From the NCBI GenBank assembly GCA_965219915.1, contig OZ244794.1, positions 2,728,001-2,792,000 of the forward strand: a stretch of DNA of 64,000 nt, in the 5' to 3' direction. This DNA comes from Bin80 sp965219915. GTDB lineage: Bacteria; Bacteroidota; Rhodothermia; Rhodothermales; Bin80. Shown here piece by piece: positions 9,772 to 19,040 of the stretch. The notes under the pieces were generated by a model. The model did no database searches and was not told the origin of the DNA. It saw nothing but the letters and a program-made list of their open reading frames with translations. A program made the position numbers and the translations under genes. How positions within the stretch are numbered: position 1 is the stretch's first letter; every line of letters starts with the position of its first letter.

Positions 9772-10458
9772 TCACGTTTTTTCTCGCGCGACGTATTGCT
9801 GCCAGAGATCCGGGCGCCGCTCCCGGGTACGCTGTTGTCTAACCTCCTCACGCCACTCAGCAATGCTGCTGTGATTCCCACTACACAGAACTTCTGGAAC
9901 ATCAAGTCCACGGAATGACGCCGGACGTGTATAAGTCGGAGCACCAAGCAATCCATCCTGAAACGAATCCTCAAGCGCGGATTGGGCGTCTCCAAGTACG
10001 CCTGGAATCAACCGGGCTACAGCATCGGCCACCAAAAGTGCAGGTAGCTCGCCACCACTGAGAACATAATCGCCGACTGACACTTCACGCGTCACCAGCA
10101 CTTCACGCACACGGTGATCTATCCCCTTGTAGTGCCCGGCAAGCAATACGATATGCTGCTTCAATGATAACTTATTGGCCAAGGCTTGTGTGAGGGGTTC
10201 ACCGTCCGGGCTCAGATAGATGACTTCGTCGGGCGCATCACCAAGTGCTTCAAGGCAGGCGAAAATCGGCTCGGGTTTGAGTACCATTCCCCCTCCTCCT
10301 CCAAAGGGATAATCATCAATCTGCTTGTGATGTCCCTCGGCATATGTCCCCAGGTCGTGCACATGCAATGCGATCCTATCTTTCGCCCGACGAAGAACGG
10401 TCAAATCAACTGCTCTTTCGATCTGGTCTGGCAACGCTGTCAGAATATCAATGCGCAT
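9772..10458 (-). CDS. trmD: tRNA (guanine-N1)-methyltransferase TrmD
   Basis: TrmD makes m1G37 in tRNAs and prevents +1 frameshifting. The 228-residue protein shows the SPOUT-knot signatures: DDYPFGGGGGMVLKPEP, LSPDGEPLTQALANKLS, LLAGHYKGIDHRV and SVGDYVLSGGELPALL. It also has the SALEDSFQDGLLGAPTYTRP segment that contains the catalytic Asp. Length is normal. It lies 11 nt after rimM in the same operon. Confidence 0.97.
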   Translation of the reverse strand: MRIDILTALPDQIERAVDLTVLRRAKDRIALHVHDLGTYAEGHHKQIDDYPFGGGGGMVLKPEPIFACLEALGDAPDEVIYLSPDGEPLTQALANKLSLKQHIVLLAGHYKGIDHRVREVLVTREVSVGDYVLSGGELPALLVADAVARLIPGVLGDAQSALEDSFQDGLLGAPTYTRPASFRGLDVPEVLCSGNHSSIAEWREEVRQQRTRERRPDLWQQYVAREKT

Positions 10459-10469
10459 GGCTACTCACC

Positions 10470-11012
10470 TCAATCCAGTAAGCCGTCTACCGGCCGAATG
10501 ACTATTCGTCCAATATTGACATCCGTAGACATCACAAACTCCGGCACAGCCGGAATAAGCGCGTCCTGTTTCCCGGAACGCTCAACCACATATATATCAT
10601 AGCTTGGCGTATCCAGAATATCTTTCAGCCTTCCGACTGGTGCACCATCATCCGTTACAACTGCGGCACCAACAAGATCATGCAGGAAAAACTCTCCCGG
10701 CTGCAATGGCGGCAAGTCTTCCAGTGGTGCGAAAACCGGAAGTTTCCCGAGGGCCTGCACATCGTTCACCGTATTTATTCCTGAAAATCGCATCAGGGCT
10801 GTTATGCCACGCTTGGATGTTTGTAACCGGGCGCTCTCCACCTTGTACGGACGTGCCGTATGCGGTGTTTGGCCGATCCATAATCGCTTGAGATTTAGTA
10901 ACCGGTTTGGGTCATCGGATTCAGGTACAACCTTGCACTCACCTTTAAGCCCGTGGGCCTTGACGATTTGACCGACTATCAACAAGTTTTCCCACAAAGA
11001 CGAATCCATCAA
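10470..11012 (-). CDS. rimM: 16S rRNA processing protein RimM
   Basis: RimM assists maturation of the 30S head by binding S19. The 180-residue protein has the N-terminal VGQIVKAHGLKGECKV motif, a beta-barrel continuing through LLNLKRLWIG, and a C-terminal PRC-barrel with EFFLHDLVGAAVVTDDG and DALIPAVPEFV. Two adjacent ATGs (11012 and 11009) are possible starts; the difference is one Met. It follows rpsP by 21 nt. Confidence 0.94.
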   Translation of the reverse strand: MMDSSLWENLLIVGQIVKAHGLKGECKVVPESDDPNRLLNLKRLWIGQTPHTARPYKVESARLQTSKRGITALMRFSGINTVNDVQALGKLPVFAPLEDLPPLQPGEFFLHDLVGAAVVTDDGAPVGRLKDILDTPSYDIYVVERSGKQDALIPAVPEFVMSTDVNIGRIVIRPVDGLLD

Positions 11013-11033
11013 ACGGTCGTCAGTACCACCTGA

Positions 11034-11567
11034 CTAGGCCTCTTCGGCTTTTTCCGTCTCTTGAGCAGCTTGCCGGGCTTCGTCTTCCTGGCGAGCTTTT
11101 TCTTTCGCGGCAGCTTTCTCAGCTGCAGCTTTTTTTCGCTTTGCAAGCAATTCCGCCTCTTTCTTCGCCGCTGCCTCAGTTTCAACGACAAGTGCCTTCT
11201 GACGCCGGTCAGCCGGAGTCGTTTTTGCCGTGGCGACTAGCCTGTCCTCCCGGTGCTGCCGATGCGCCTCGACTGCCTCGGTGATTGCTTCTGGTTCAAC
11301 TCCCTTGCGTTCCAGATGCAATCCCAGTAGCACTCCCCGCCGGCTCAGCAGATTTCGGACGGTGTCGGTCGGCTGGGCACCGACATTAAGCCAGTACTTT
11401 ACACGATCTTCTCTGAGCTCAACGCGTGAAGGCTCCTCCTGAGGATAGTATCGCCCCAGGTCCTCTATGAATTTGCCATCTCGCGGTGCACGCGAGTCGG
11501 CGGCCACTACGGCCCAAATTGGTTTTTTCTTGCGCCCCATACGGCGCAATCTGATTTTAACTGCCAC
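11034..11567 (-). CDS. rpsP: 30S ribosomal protein S16 with long charged C-terminal extension
   Basis: Residues 1-85 are canonical S16: VKIRLRRMGRKKKPIWAVVA, ADSRAPRDGKFIEDLGRYYP, and GAQPTDTVRNLLSRRGVLL. Typical S16 ends near 80-90 residues. This protein continues to 177 with a low-complexity Ala/Lys/Glu-rich, probably coiled tail (KAAAEKAAAKEKARQEDEA). Such tails are seen in Bacteroidota S16. The gene is second in the ffh-rpsP-rimM-trmD-rplS series, 25 nt behind ffh. Confidence 0.96.
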   Translation of the reverse strand: MAVKIRLRRMGRKKKPIWAVVAADSRAPRDGKFIEDLGRYYPQEEPSRVELREDRVKYWLNVGAQPTDTVRNLLSRRGVLLGLHLERKGVEPEAITEAVEAHRQHREDRLVATAKTTPADRRQKALVVETEAAAKKEAELLAKRKKAAAEKAAAKEKARQEDEARQAAQETEKAEEA

Positions 11568-11592
11568 GCTCTTGGTTCTAGTTTATTGATTG

Positions 11593-12954
11593 TTAGCGCA
11601 TTGCCGTCTGCAGCAACGCGGATAAGTCTACTTTCTTTCCTTTTTTGCCCACCGTTCGCTGCATGCGCTTCATGAGCTTTCGTAACTGCCTGAACTGGCG
11701 CAGGAGTTGATTAACATCCCTGACCGTCAAGCCACTCCCCTGGGCAATGCGGCGCCTACGACTACTGTCTATTGCGTCAGGATGCCTACGTTCCCAGGGT
11801 GTCATACTCTTAATCGCCGCTTCTACTTTCATGATCTCCCGCTCCTCCGCTTCCACATTCATTGATTGCTTCCCCATCCCGGGAATCATTCCCACGACCT
11901 CCGACAGCGATCCCATGGATCTGATTTTCTGGAGCTGCTGATAGTAGTCTTCCAGGTCGAAGGTCGCTTTCCGTATTTTCCGACGCAGCGTCTCGGCCTG
12001 GACAACATCGTATTGCTCCTGCGCCTTTTCAACGAGTGTAACCACATCGCCCATCCCGAGGATGCGCCGTGCCATCCTGTCGGGGAAGAAGGGAAGTAAC
12101 TGATCAAGCTTCTCCCCGGTTGAAGCAAACTTTATGGGCTTATTAACGACTGACCGTACAGACAATGCCGCACCCCCACGGGCATCACCATCCAGCTTAG
12201 TCAGAACGACGCCGTCAAAATTCAGGCGATTATTGAATTCCTTCGCAGTATTGACAGCATCCTGCCCTGTCATACTGTCCACAACAAACAGGATCTCACT
12301 GGGCTGGGAAAGGCGTTTGATTTCTTCTACTTCAGCCATCATGCGGGCATCCACATGCATACGACCCGCCGTATCAATGATCACGGTATCGCGCGCCTGC
12401 TTTCTGGCGTACGCAACAGCTTCTTGGGCTACGCGTGGAGCGTCCTGAATTACGGTACCATCATCCGCTGTAATGCTGTAAACTGGTACGTCCGCCTCCT
12501 CCCCAAGCCGATTCAGTTGATCTACGGCTGCCGGCCTATATACATCAGCTGCCGCCAACATCGGAACACGTCCCTTGGACTTGAGGTGCAGGGCAAGTTT
12601 TGCGCTGAATGTCGTCTTACCTGATCCTTGGAGACCTGCAATAAGTATAACAGCCGGAGGATTGCTTCCCAGATTAATTTCAGCGGCATCTCCTCCCAGA
12701 AGCTGGACAAGTTCGTCATAGACAATCTTGACAATCATCTGCCCGGGTTCTACAGAACGTAGCACCCGTTCACCGAGTGCCTTCTCCTGGACGCTGTTGG
12801 CGAAGGTGCGAGCAATCTGGTAGTTCACATCCGCTTCCAGAAGAGCACGGCGTATGCCGCGCATAGACTCCGCGACATTGGCCTCGGTAATGCGACCTCG
12901 GCCGGTAAGGTCCTTAATTACCCCTTCTAACCGTTGGGAGAGATTCTCAAACAT
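11593..12954 (-). CDS. ffh: Signal recognition particle GTPase Ffh
   Basis: Ffh binds signal sequences and 4.5S RNA and targets nascent membrane proteins to FtsY. The 453-residue protein has the N domain, a G domain with P-loop GLQGSGKTT (residues 107-115), DTAGRMHVD and TKLDGDARGGAALS, and a Met-containing M domain with GMIPGM and SRRRRIAQGSGLTVRDVN. Length is normal. It is the first gene of the minus-strand translation operon; the promoter is presumably within the 147 bp shared with the divergent plus-strand gene at 13102. Confidence 0.97.
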   Translation of the reverse strand: MFENLSQRLEGVIKDLTGRGRITEANVAESMRGIRRALLEADVNYQIARTFANSVQEKALGERVLRSVEPGQMIVKIVYDELVQLLGGDAAEINLGSNPPAVILIAGLQGSGKTTFSAKLALHLKSKGRVPMLAAADVYRPAAVDQLNRLGEEADVPVYSITADDGTVIQDAPRVAQEAVAYARKQARDTVIIDTAGRMHVDARMMAEVEEIKRLSQPSEILFVVDSMTGQDAVNTAKEFNNRLNFDGVVLTKLDGDARGGAALSVRSVVNKPIKFASTGEKLDQLLPFFPDRMARRILGMGDVVTLVEKAQEQYDVVQAETLRRKIRKATFDLEDYYQQLQKIRSMGSLSEVVGMIPGMGKQSMNVEAEEREIMKVEAAIKSMTPWERRHPDAIDSSRRRRIAQGSGLTVRDVNQLLRQFRQLRKLMKRMQRTVGKKGKKVDLSALLQTAMR

Positions 12955-13101
12955 GAAGGTTTTCTAACACCGCAAACTGAGTTGCACCGCAAATCTGCGA
13001 AAGACAGCACGTGTAAACGACTTTATCGCGCACATGATCATTTAAGCGCACTTATATGCTTGCTTTCCTCATATTTTCCCTTGATCTGCACCAATTAATA
13101 G

Positions 13102-13680
13102 ATGGTACCCGGTAAGTCCAAACTGCGAAGCCGCTGCCGCGCTGCCAGACGAAGCCTGACAGCTGAAGAATACCGCTCAGAGTGTCGGCGGATTGTCACG
13201 CGGGCCGTATCTCTACCGCAGTTATTGGAGGCACGAACCGTACTGTCGTACTGGCCAAAGATTGAAGCACGTGAAATTGATATCCGCCCTCTCAATAGCT
13301 GGCTGCGAGCACGAGGGAGTAATGTATTGTTACCCATCGTTGAACCCAACTCGAAGCGCCCTCGTATGCACTGGGGTAGATTCGACCACGAAAGCAGCTT
13401 TGTAGCAAACCGCTGGGATATATCTGAGCCAACAAGCCGCTCAAATATTCCCGCAGAAAACATTGACCTGGTCGTTGTCCCGGGTCTCGGGTTTGATCTC
13501 TCTGGGCACCGGATTGGATATGGTGGAGGATTCTATGATGTACTGTTTGAGCATGTTGATTCGTTTAAGCTTGGCATGGTAATTGACGACTGTTTGTTGG
13601 ATCATCTCCCCGCTGATGCACACGATGTGCCTGTTAACTGTATAATAACTGGCTCGAGAACGCTTTATCTCGACCAGTAA
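13102..13680 (+). CDS. 5-formyltetrahydrofolate cyclo-ligase
   Basis: The 192-residue enzyme converts 5-formyl-THF to 5,10-methenyl-THF using ATP. Family features are the basic N-terminus (KSKLRSRCRAARRSLT), a mid-protein ARTVLSYWPKIEAREID segment, and the highly conserved C-terminal VVPGLGFDLSGHRIGYGGGF that closes the ATP/folate site. Length matches the YgfA/FAU1 family. Its stop is 3 nt from the next ATG, so it probably shares a transcript with the PspC-domain gene. Confidence 0.92.
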   Translation: MVPGKSKLRSRCRAARRSLTAEEYRSECRRIVTRAVSLPQLLEARTVLSYWPKIEAREIDIRPLNSWLRARGSNVLLPIVEPNSKRPRMHWGRFDHESSFVANRWDISEPTSRSNIPAENIDLVVVPGLGFDLSGHRIGYGGGFYDVLFEHVDSFKLGMVIDDCLLDHLPADAHDVPVNCIITGSRTLYLDQ

Positions 13681-13683
13681 TAA

Positions 13684-14343
13684 ATGCGAACTAAGACAAA
13701 AAAGGATTTTGATTTCCGGGACCTTGAAGAAAAGTCCGGGTATGGGAGCCTGGCTGAGTCGGACCTCGAGGAAATATTTTTTGAAGATACTGCTCCAAAA
13801 ACAGGCGGCTCTATTAACCTGCCAATCATAGCAGGTATAGGTCTGATCGGCGTGGTTTTTCTGAATATTCTGCAACAAATTGGAATTCTACCGGGAAGTG
13901 GGCTTCAGGAGGCCTTTATAGTGTTCCCACTTTTTGGGATCCTATTGGTTCTGCTACTCGGCCTGATGCCCAGAAGATGGAAAAGACGCCGAAAGCGAAG
14001 GGGCCGTGTCGCAAAGAAAAAACTAGATTCCCTGCGAGCAAAACGAAAGCGTGCGACGGAGGGACAAGAAGCACGTGGTACAGACGGGGACTTGAAGAAA
14101 AGCGCCTTGCCACAATCACAAACAGCAAAGTCGTGGCTTCCGGCTAAATCGCGCGACAAGTGGCTGGCTGGCGTATGTGCAGGGCTTGCTCCACATACCA
14201 ATGTGGATGTTACTGCATTGCGGTTGATTTTTATTCTGAGCGCCATTATTACTGGTGGAACCGTCCCTACAATAGTTTACATCGCTTTGGCAATACTGAT
14301 GCGCCCGCCTGATGATGATGATGAAACAGAAACTGGGTCATAG
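13684..14343 (+). CDS. PspC-domain membrane protein with N-terminal LEEIFFE motif
   Basis: The 219-residue protein has an acidic N-terminal segment containing DLEEIFFED (about residues 26-34). A hydrophobic hairpin follows at about 44-100 (IIAGIGLIGVVFLNIL, then AFIVFPLFGILLVLLLGLM). Next come a very basic linker (RRWKRRRKRRGR) and a C-terminal PspC domain (WLAGVCAGLAPHTNVDVTALR plus one transmembrane segment). PspC domains occur in envelope-stress proteins. It resembles the third PspC gene of this cluster in overall design. Confidence 0.8.
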   Translation: MRTKTKKDFDFRDLEEKSGYGSLAESDLEEIFFEDTAPKTGGSINLPIIAGIGLIGVVFLNILQQIGILPGSGLQEAFIVFPLFGILLVLLLGLMPRRWKRRRKRRGRVAKKKLDSLRAKRKRATEGQEARGTDGDLKKSALPQSQTAKSWLPAKSRDKWLAGVCAGLAPHTNVDVTALRLIFILSAIITGGTVPTIVYIALAILMRPPDDDDETETGS

Positions 14344-14654
14344 ATATTATTCGATGCTCTCTTGCATTTCTCGCGCGGTATGTGACTTCCACCAACATTG
14401 GGCAAATTGTCGCCCATGCGCACAATCTAGTGTACATGACAAATGTCAGTCAGTGTATCCGTTGATCCCGTGAGTGTGAGCAACTCGGCTGCTACTACGG
14501 CCTGACCTAGTAAAACAGACGTGCCGCCGAACATCCGATCTGAGGACACTGAAGCCGACAGTTGCAACCAAAATATTGCTTATTTCGTAATGCAACTTGG
14601 AAGCCCTCAAACAAAACTGTTGCTGTACGCCCTATTGACAGCCCACAAACGACG
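14344..14654. other. Spacer between PspC-domain genes
   Basis: No gene is recognised. An open frame runs into the next gene from 14562, but its first 31 codons show no family character. The spacing suggests a separate promoter for the second and third PspC genes. Confidence 0.4.
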
Positions 14655-14849
14655 ATGAGTTACAACCGTGGACGCCTAATCCGCTCGCAATCTAATAAAA
14701 TGGTCGGAGGAGTCTTGTCCGGCCTTGCTAGACACTATGGCCTAGACCTTACGTGGCTTCGTATAGGGGTTGTGTTAGCAAGTTTTGTCACATTCGGTAC
14801 AGTTGTTGTTTGCTATATTGTAGCGATGTTTCTCATGCCAACAGAATAG
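14655..14849 (+). CDS. Minimal PspC-domain protein
   Basis: This 64-residue protein is almost entirely a PspC domain: a short basic N-terminus, KMVGGVLSGLARHYGLDLTWLR, and one transmembrane helix (VVLASFVTFGTVVVCYIVAMF) ending in MPTE. I start it at ATG 14655 (MSYNRGRLIRS) rather than the upstream ATG 14562, because family members begin shortly before the basic stretch. Its stop codon overlaps the GTG start of the next gene, implying translational coupling. Confidence 0.8.
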   Translation: MSYNRGRLIRSQSNKMVGGVLSGLARHYGLDLTWLRIGVVLASFVTFGTVVVCYIVAMFLMPTE

Positions 14850-15373
14850 TGACGACTAGGTCCCACTTATCGGAACTGGAGCTGAGCACCCAGTCCAGTG
14901 ATGCACTCGAAGAAATGTTCTTCGAGTCAGAGTCTCGCTCCGCGTCCAAGATCAACTGGCACCTTGTTGGGGGTAGTACACTCCTGATAGGAATATTTCT
15001 CTATGTACTTTCGGAAATCGGTATACTTGGGAGTGGGTTCGTAGATGGATTAGGCCGCATAACTCCTTTTGCGGCGATCTTTTTCATGGGCATTGCGGCA
15101 ACCAGCGCCCTGCGCACGAAGCGGACACGCCGTGTACGTACCGTTTCGTCCAGACACCTCGTTCGACCACGCAAGAAACGCTGGTTGTTTGGCGTCTGTC
15201 GCGGATTGGCGGAGCGGTTCGGGATGCCCGTGGGGATCTTGCGACTGCTTTTCCTCGCAGCTGCCGTAGTTGCCGGGAGTACAGGACCCGGGGGACTGGT
15301 TTTTGTTGCGTTGTATGTGATCTTGGCGCTGGCCATACCTGGTGAGGAGACGAACCGTGCAGGCTCATCCTGA
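14849..15373 (+). CDS. PspC-domain membrane protein, GTG start coupled to the upstream stop
   Basis: The likely start is GTG 14849, whose G is the last base of the preceding TAG, so the two frames overlap by one base. This gives a 174-residue protein. The longer open frame from ATG 14753 lies inside the upstream gene. The protein has DALEEMFFESES near the N-terminus, two hydrophobic segments, a basic linker (KRTRRVRTVSSRH) and a C-terminal PspC domain (WLFGVCRGLAERFGMPVGILR plus a transmembrane helix). Its layout matches the first PspC gene of the cluster, suggesting a gene duplication. Confidence 0.75.
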   Translation: MTTRSHLSELELSTQSSDALEEMFFESESRSASKINWHLVGGSTLLIGIFLYVLSEIGILGSGFVDGLGRITPFAAIFFMGIAATSALRTKRTRRVRTVSSRHLVRPRKKRWLFGVCRGLAERFGMPVGILRLLFLAAAVVAGSTGPGGLVFVALYVILALAIPGEETNRAGSS

Positions 15374-15890
15374 GGGACTAACACTGCCTCCGTATCGCGC
15401 ACCGACCAATCGCGCGGTTGACAGCACCAACCTACCCGTGTGTGATTTAATTCTTTGGACGTTATTCATTCAGTATAGCAGTGTACATCCACGCCGCACA
15501 CATCAATCTGAATAGTATGGACATGTTCGCCTACTGATACAGCGACAAAGTCCTGAACTGGTAGGAATTGCGTCGTGTTTTTGCCCTGGCGTTATAGTTA
15601 CAACTAGTTTGGTATTCGCAGAAATAGAATACAGTTTCAGATAATCTAGGGCAGCCACATGGAATGCATTGATCAGTAGCTTCGCATGCTACTTCAACCG
15701 AACCTCGTACTACTTTTGAGCGAAGTTCAGACCCAAAAAACGTCTTTTCCCAGAAAGGCAACTCCCGTCAATTTGCTACCGAGACACAACCATACAACGG
15801 AATGAAATCCGGCTTGCTTACGTCTATCCTCCCGAGGTCACTATGAATTATGTGCTGTCTCTTCACAGTAAACTTTCCAAACTACGGTAA
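15374..15890. other. Intergenic region, nothing recognised
   Basis: This 517-bp stretch holds only short open frames without family character; one Cys-rich 76-codon minus frame at 15531-15761 has no support. It probably carries the promoter of the outer-membrane receptor gene. Confidence 0.4.
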
Positions 15891-18746
15891 ATGCGAATCC
15901 TCATCACCGCCGTTGCATTAATTGCGACCGCACTTCCAACCTTGGCGCAGCAAAACGCCATCAACATTGTCTCTGGACGCGCCATTGATGAGGAGACTGG
16001 GACTACGCCGCTACCTGGCGTGACTGCCGTGATAGAAACGATTACAGACTCGCTCCTTGTTGCCGGCTCCACTTCCAACGCAGATGGTTACTTCGCTATT
16101 GAACTACGTGAGCGTGGAGAGTATAGACTTCGCCTCACCTTCGTTGGATTTGTAACCCACGAGCAATTAATTACGATAGACGGGCCATACAAAAGCGTTG
16201 GTACGATCTCAATGAAGCCTGACGTAATGCAGTTGGAAGAAATAGTCGTAGAAGAGCTGCAGGAGCGAATGGTAATTCGTGGAGATACTACAATTTTTAA
16301 TGCGGACGCCTACAAGGTGAACCCCGATGCCACCGCAGAGGACCTCGTGGCAAAGCTTCCTGGTATGGTCGTTCAGGACGGGCAAGTTGAGGCTCAAGGC
16401 GAGCAAGTTCAGCGAGTAACCGTTGATGGGCGCGAGTTTTTCGGCCAGGACCCCACAGCTGCGCTCCGAAACCTCCCCGCGGATGTGATCCAGAACGTAG
16501 AGGTATTTGATAGGGACAGCGACCAGGCTCAGTTCACAGGATTTGATGATGGTAATTCGGAGAGAACGATAAACATCACCACGCGACGTGGCATGAGTAA
16601 CGGGCAGTTTGGCCAAGTTTACGGTGGATACGGCGACGATCAGAGATATATCACCGGAGGCAACACAAACATATTTGATGGTGATCGACGTATTTCCATT
16701 ATTGGTCTTTCCAACAATGTTAATCAGCAGAACTTCGCTTTCCAAGACTTACTGGGCTTGATGGGTAGTGGGGGCAGTCGGTTTCGTGGTCGGGGAGGAG
16801 GCGATGGTCCTACACGTGGGGGTGGCGGGGGCAGAGGTAGAGGTGGCGGAGGTTTTAACCCTAGAAATTTCCTCGTGGGAGCCCAAAGTGGTCTTAATCA
16901 CACCACCTCGGCGGGGGTCAACTACAGCGACGAGATCGGTAGCAGTCTACGTCTCAGTGCAAGTTACTTCTTTAATCGGGTTTCGAACGAAAACGATGCA
17001 ATCCTTGATAGAGAACTGTTTCTGGCCAACGATCAGTCTCAATTCTACAATGAAAACACGCAGTCAAGTGGCAAAAACTTCAACCACAGACTGAACGCAC
17101 GGATTGACTACACAATCAACGAAAACAATTCATTAACCATTCGACCAAGCCTCAGTTTCCAGAACAACACGTCTTCCAGTCTTCAGTCGGGCATCAACTC
17201 ACTGGGCACCGGGGCCCTTCTGAATACGGTATACAATAACTACTTAACAGATAACCGAGGTTTTACATCAAGTTCCAGCATTCTGTATCGACACCGGTTC
17301 AGTAAACCGGGCAGAACAATCTCCGCGGATGCCCGACTCGGTCTCAATAGCCGTGCAGGGGACTCCGATCAGGTTTCCATTACCGAATTCATGCAGATCG
17401 GTCGACAGAACCGTGGAGCAACAAGTGATTCAACCTATGATCAGGAAGTAGATAATTCATCTGCCGGGCAATCATACTCAATTCGATTTGCCTACACTGA
17501 ACCCCTCGGCGAAGTTGGACAGCTTCAGCTCACTTATAGGCCCTCTTACAATCGCAATGTATCTGATCGCTCAGCGTATGTACTTGACTTGCGGACTGGA
17601 CTCCACACAATCCTGGATCCCACGTTCTCAAGCCTGTTCGACAATGATGTGGTTCAGCAGCGTGGTGGGCTATCCGTCCAACGGCGAATAGATGACCGTT
17701 ACTCCATCCAGTTAGGCCTCGAAATCCAAAACGAACGACTCATTGGCGACCAGACCTACCCTGTGGATTTTAGATTAGACCGCTCGTTCTTGAGTTTTCT
17801 TCCCGAGGCTGAAATAGAATTTGAATTTGGAGAGGCACTGGATCTGGACATTGACTATCGTACTAGAACCAATACGCCCTCAGTCAGCCAGCTACAGGAT
17901 GTGGTTGATAATACAAACCCTCTATTTCTCTCAAGTGGTAATCCTGACCTCGAACCCAGCTACTCACATACAATCAGCATCCGTGGGCGCCGTGGGAATC
18001 GGCGGGCCGGACGAATGATATTCGCATACGTGAGCTGGACCCGAGAAATGAATTCAATTGGGACCGCCTCCTTCCTGGCATCTCGGGATACAGTCATCGC
18101 GGGCGGGCGAATCCTTCTTCCCCAAGGCGCACAGTACTCTGCCCCGCTTAACCTTGACAATCCCAGTACTACAATTCGCTCATTCGTTGGATTGGGTACC
18201 CCCGTGTCTCTGCTCCGAAGCAACTTGAATTTCAGGGGCGGTGTCAGATACTCAAAAAGTCCTAGTGTTATTAACGGCGTAGATAATATGGGGACACAGT
18301 ACAGCTTTAATGGAGGCCTGACACTCGGTAGCAATATCAGTGAGCGCCTGGACTTTACACTTACGTATAACGCTGCATATACGATTGCCAACAACTCCTA
18401 TTATTCTCCGCTTGACGAGAATTTCTTTCGACATGACACAGGTTTCCGCTTTGTATGGCTTCCCATCGGTGGACTGGTAATTGAACACAGTCTGACCTAC
18501 AATAACTACATTGGTCTCGATGAGACACTCTATCCGACAACATTTATTGTCAACGCCGGATTAGGCTACAAATTCATGCAGGCGGATGCAGCAGAGGTAA
18601 AACTACTCTTTGGCGATATTTTCAATCAGGAAACTGGAATCAACCGAAATATCACAGAGGCCTATGTCGAAGACAGTCAGACTCAGGTGCTCGGGCGCTA
18701 CATCCTGCTTAATCTGAGCTACCGCTTCCGTAATTTCGGTCTATAG
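15891..18746 (+). CDS. Outer-membrane beta-barrel receptor with carboxypeptidase-regulatory-like domain
   Basis: The 951-residue protein starts with a signal peptide ending LAQ (residues 1-19). A carboxypeptidase-regulatory-like domain follows at about 25-105 (SGRAIDEETGTTPLPGV...DGYFAIEL). Then comes a TonB-receptor plug-like segment (LPGMVVQDGQ, VTVDGREFFG, INITTRRG) and a long barrel ending in an aromatic strand (LNLSYRFRNF). Such proteins resemble TonB-dependent importers, but a classical TonB box was not seen and the substrate is unknown. Residues about 291-324 are an unusual Gly/Arg-rich tract (FRGRGGGDG...GRGRGGGGF). No SusD-like partner lies nearby. Confidence 0.85.
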   Translation: MRILITAVALIATALPTLAQQNAINIVSGRAIDEETGTTPLPGVTAVIETITDSLLVAGSTSNADGYFAIELRERGEYRLRLTFVGFVTHEQLITIDGPYKSVGTISMKPDVMQLEEIVVEELQERMVIRGDTTIFNADAYKVNPDATAEDLVAKLPGMVVQDGQVEAQGEQVQRVTVDGREFFGQDPTAALRNLPADVIQNVEVFDRDSDQAQFTGFDDGNSERTINITTRRGMSNGQFGQVYGGYGDDQRYITGGNTNIFDGDRRISIIGLSNNVNQQNFAFQDLLGLMGSGGSRFRGRGGGDGPTRGGGGGRGRGGGGFNPRNFLVGAQSGLNHTTSAGVNYSDEIGSSLRLSASYFFNRVSNENDAILDRELFLANDQSQFYNENTQSSGKNFNHRLNARIDYTINENNSLTIRPSLSFQNNTSSSLQSGINSLGTGALLNTVYNNYLTDNRGFTSSSSILYRHRFSKPGRTISADARLGLNSRAGDSDQVSITEFMQIGRQNRGATSDSTYDQEVDNSSAGQSYSIRFAYTEPLGEVGQLQLTYRPSYNRNVSDRSAYVLDLRTGLHTILDPTFSSLFDNDVVQQRGGLSVQRRIDDRYSIQLGLEIQNERLIGDQTYPVDFRLDRSFLSFLPEAEIEFEFGEALDLDIDYRTRTNTPSVSQLQDVVDNTNPLFLSSGNPDLEPSYSHTISIRGRRGNRRAGRMIFAYVSWTREMNSIGTASFLASRDTVIAGGRILLPQGAQYSAPLNLDNPSTTIRSFVGLGTPVSLLRSNLNFRGGVRYSKSPSVINGVDNMGTQYSFNGGLTLGSNISERLDFTLTYNAAYTIANNSYYSPLDENFFRHDTGFRFVWLPIGGLVIEHSLTYNNYIGLDETLYPTTFIVNAGLGYKFMQADAAEVKLLFGDIFNQETGINRNITEAYVEDSQTQVLGRYILLNLSYRFRNFGL

Positions 18747-18993
18747 CCAGTGCCGGTCTACAGATCGCCTTTGCGCATACGGAACACCCGACTTTGAGTG
18801 TTCTGACCACTCCCAATTAATACTTCCATTGGATAAACTCGGGACGGAGAGGCGTAGTTGCAGGAAATTACATCTCCGACCTATTAGGCTTTCGGGAATC
18901 TCCAAACCGATACGCGACTTCGACATTTCCCTTCCGTCGTGTCTGACTTTTTGACCTGATCTCAGGTATTTTGGGGTAAAATCAGCCAATTTC

Positions 18994-19014
18994 GGGCAAA
19001 ATGTGCCCTTTTTT
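18994..19014 (+). terminator. Candidate intrinsic terminator
   Basis: A GGGCA/TGCCC 5-bp stem with loop AAATG is followed directly by six T residues. It lies about 250 bp after the receptor stop and just before the insertion sequence. The stem is short, so this is tentative. Confidence 0.4.
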
Positions 19015-19040
19015 GAATTGTTTTGTCAAAAACCCTTAAT

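Noticed and set aside
15531..15761. Cys-rich 76-codon minus ORF between the PspC cluster and the receptor gene
   Set aside because: No family resemblance and no neighbouring context that supports it.
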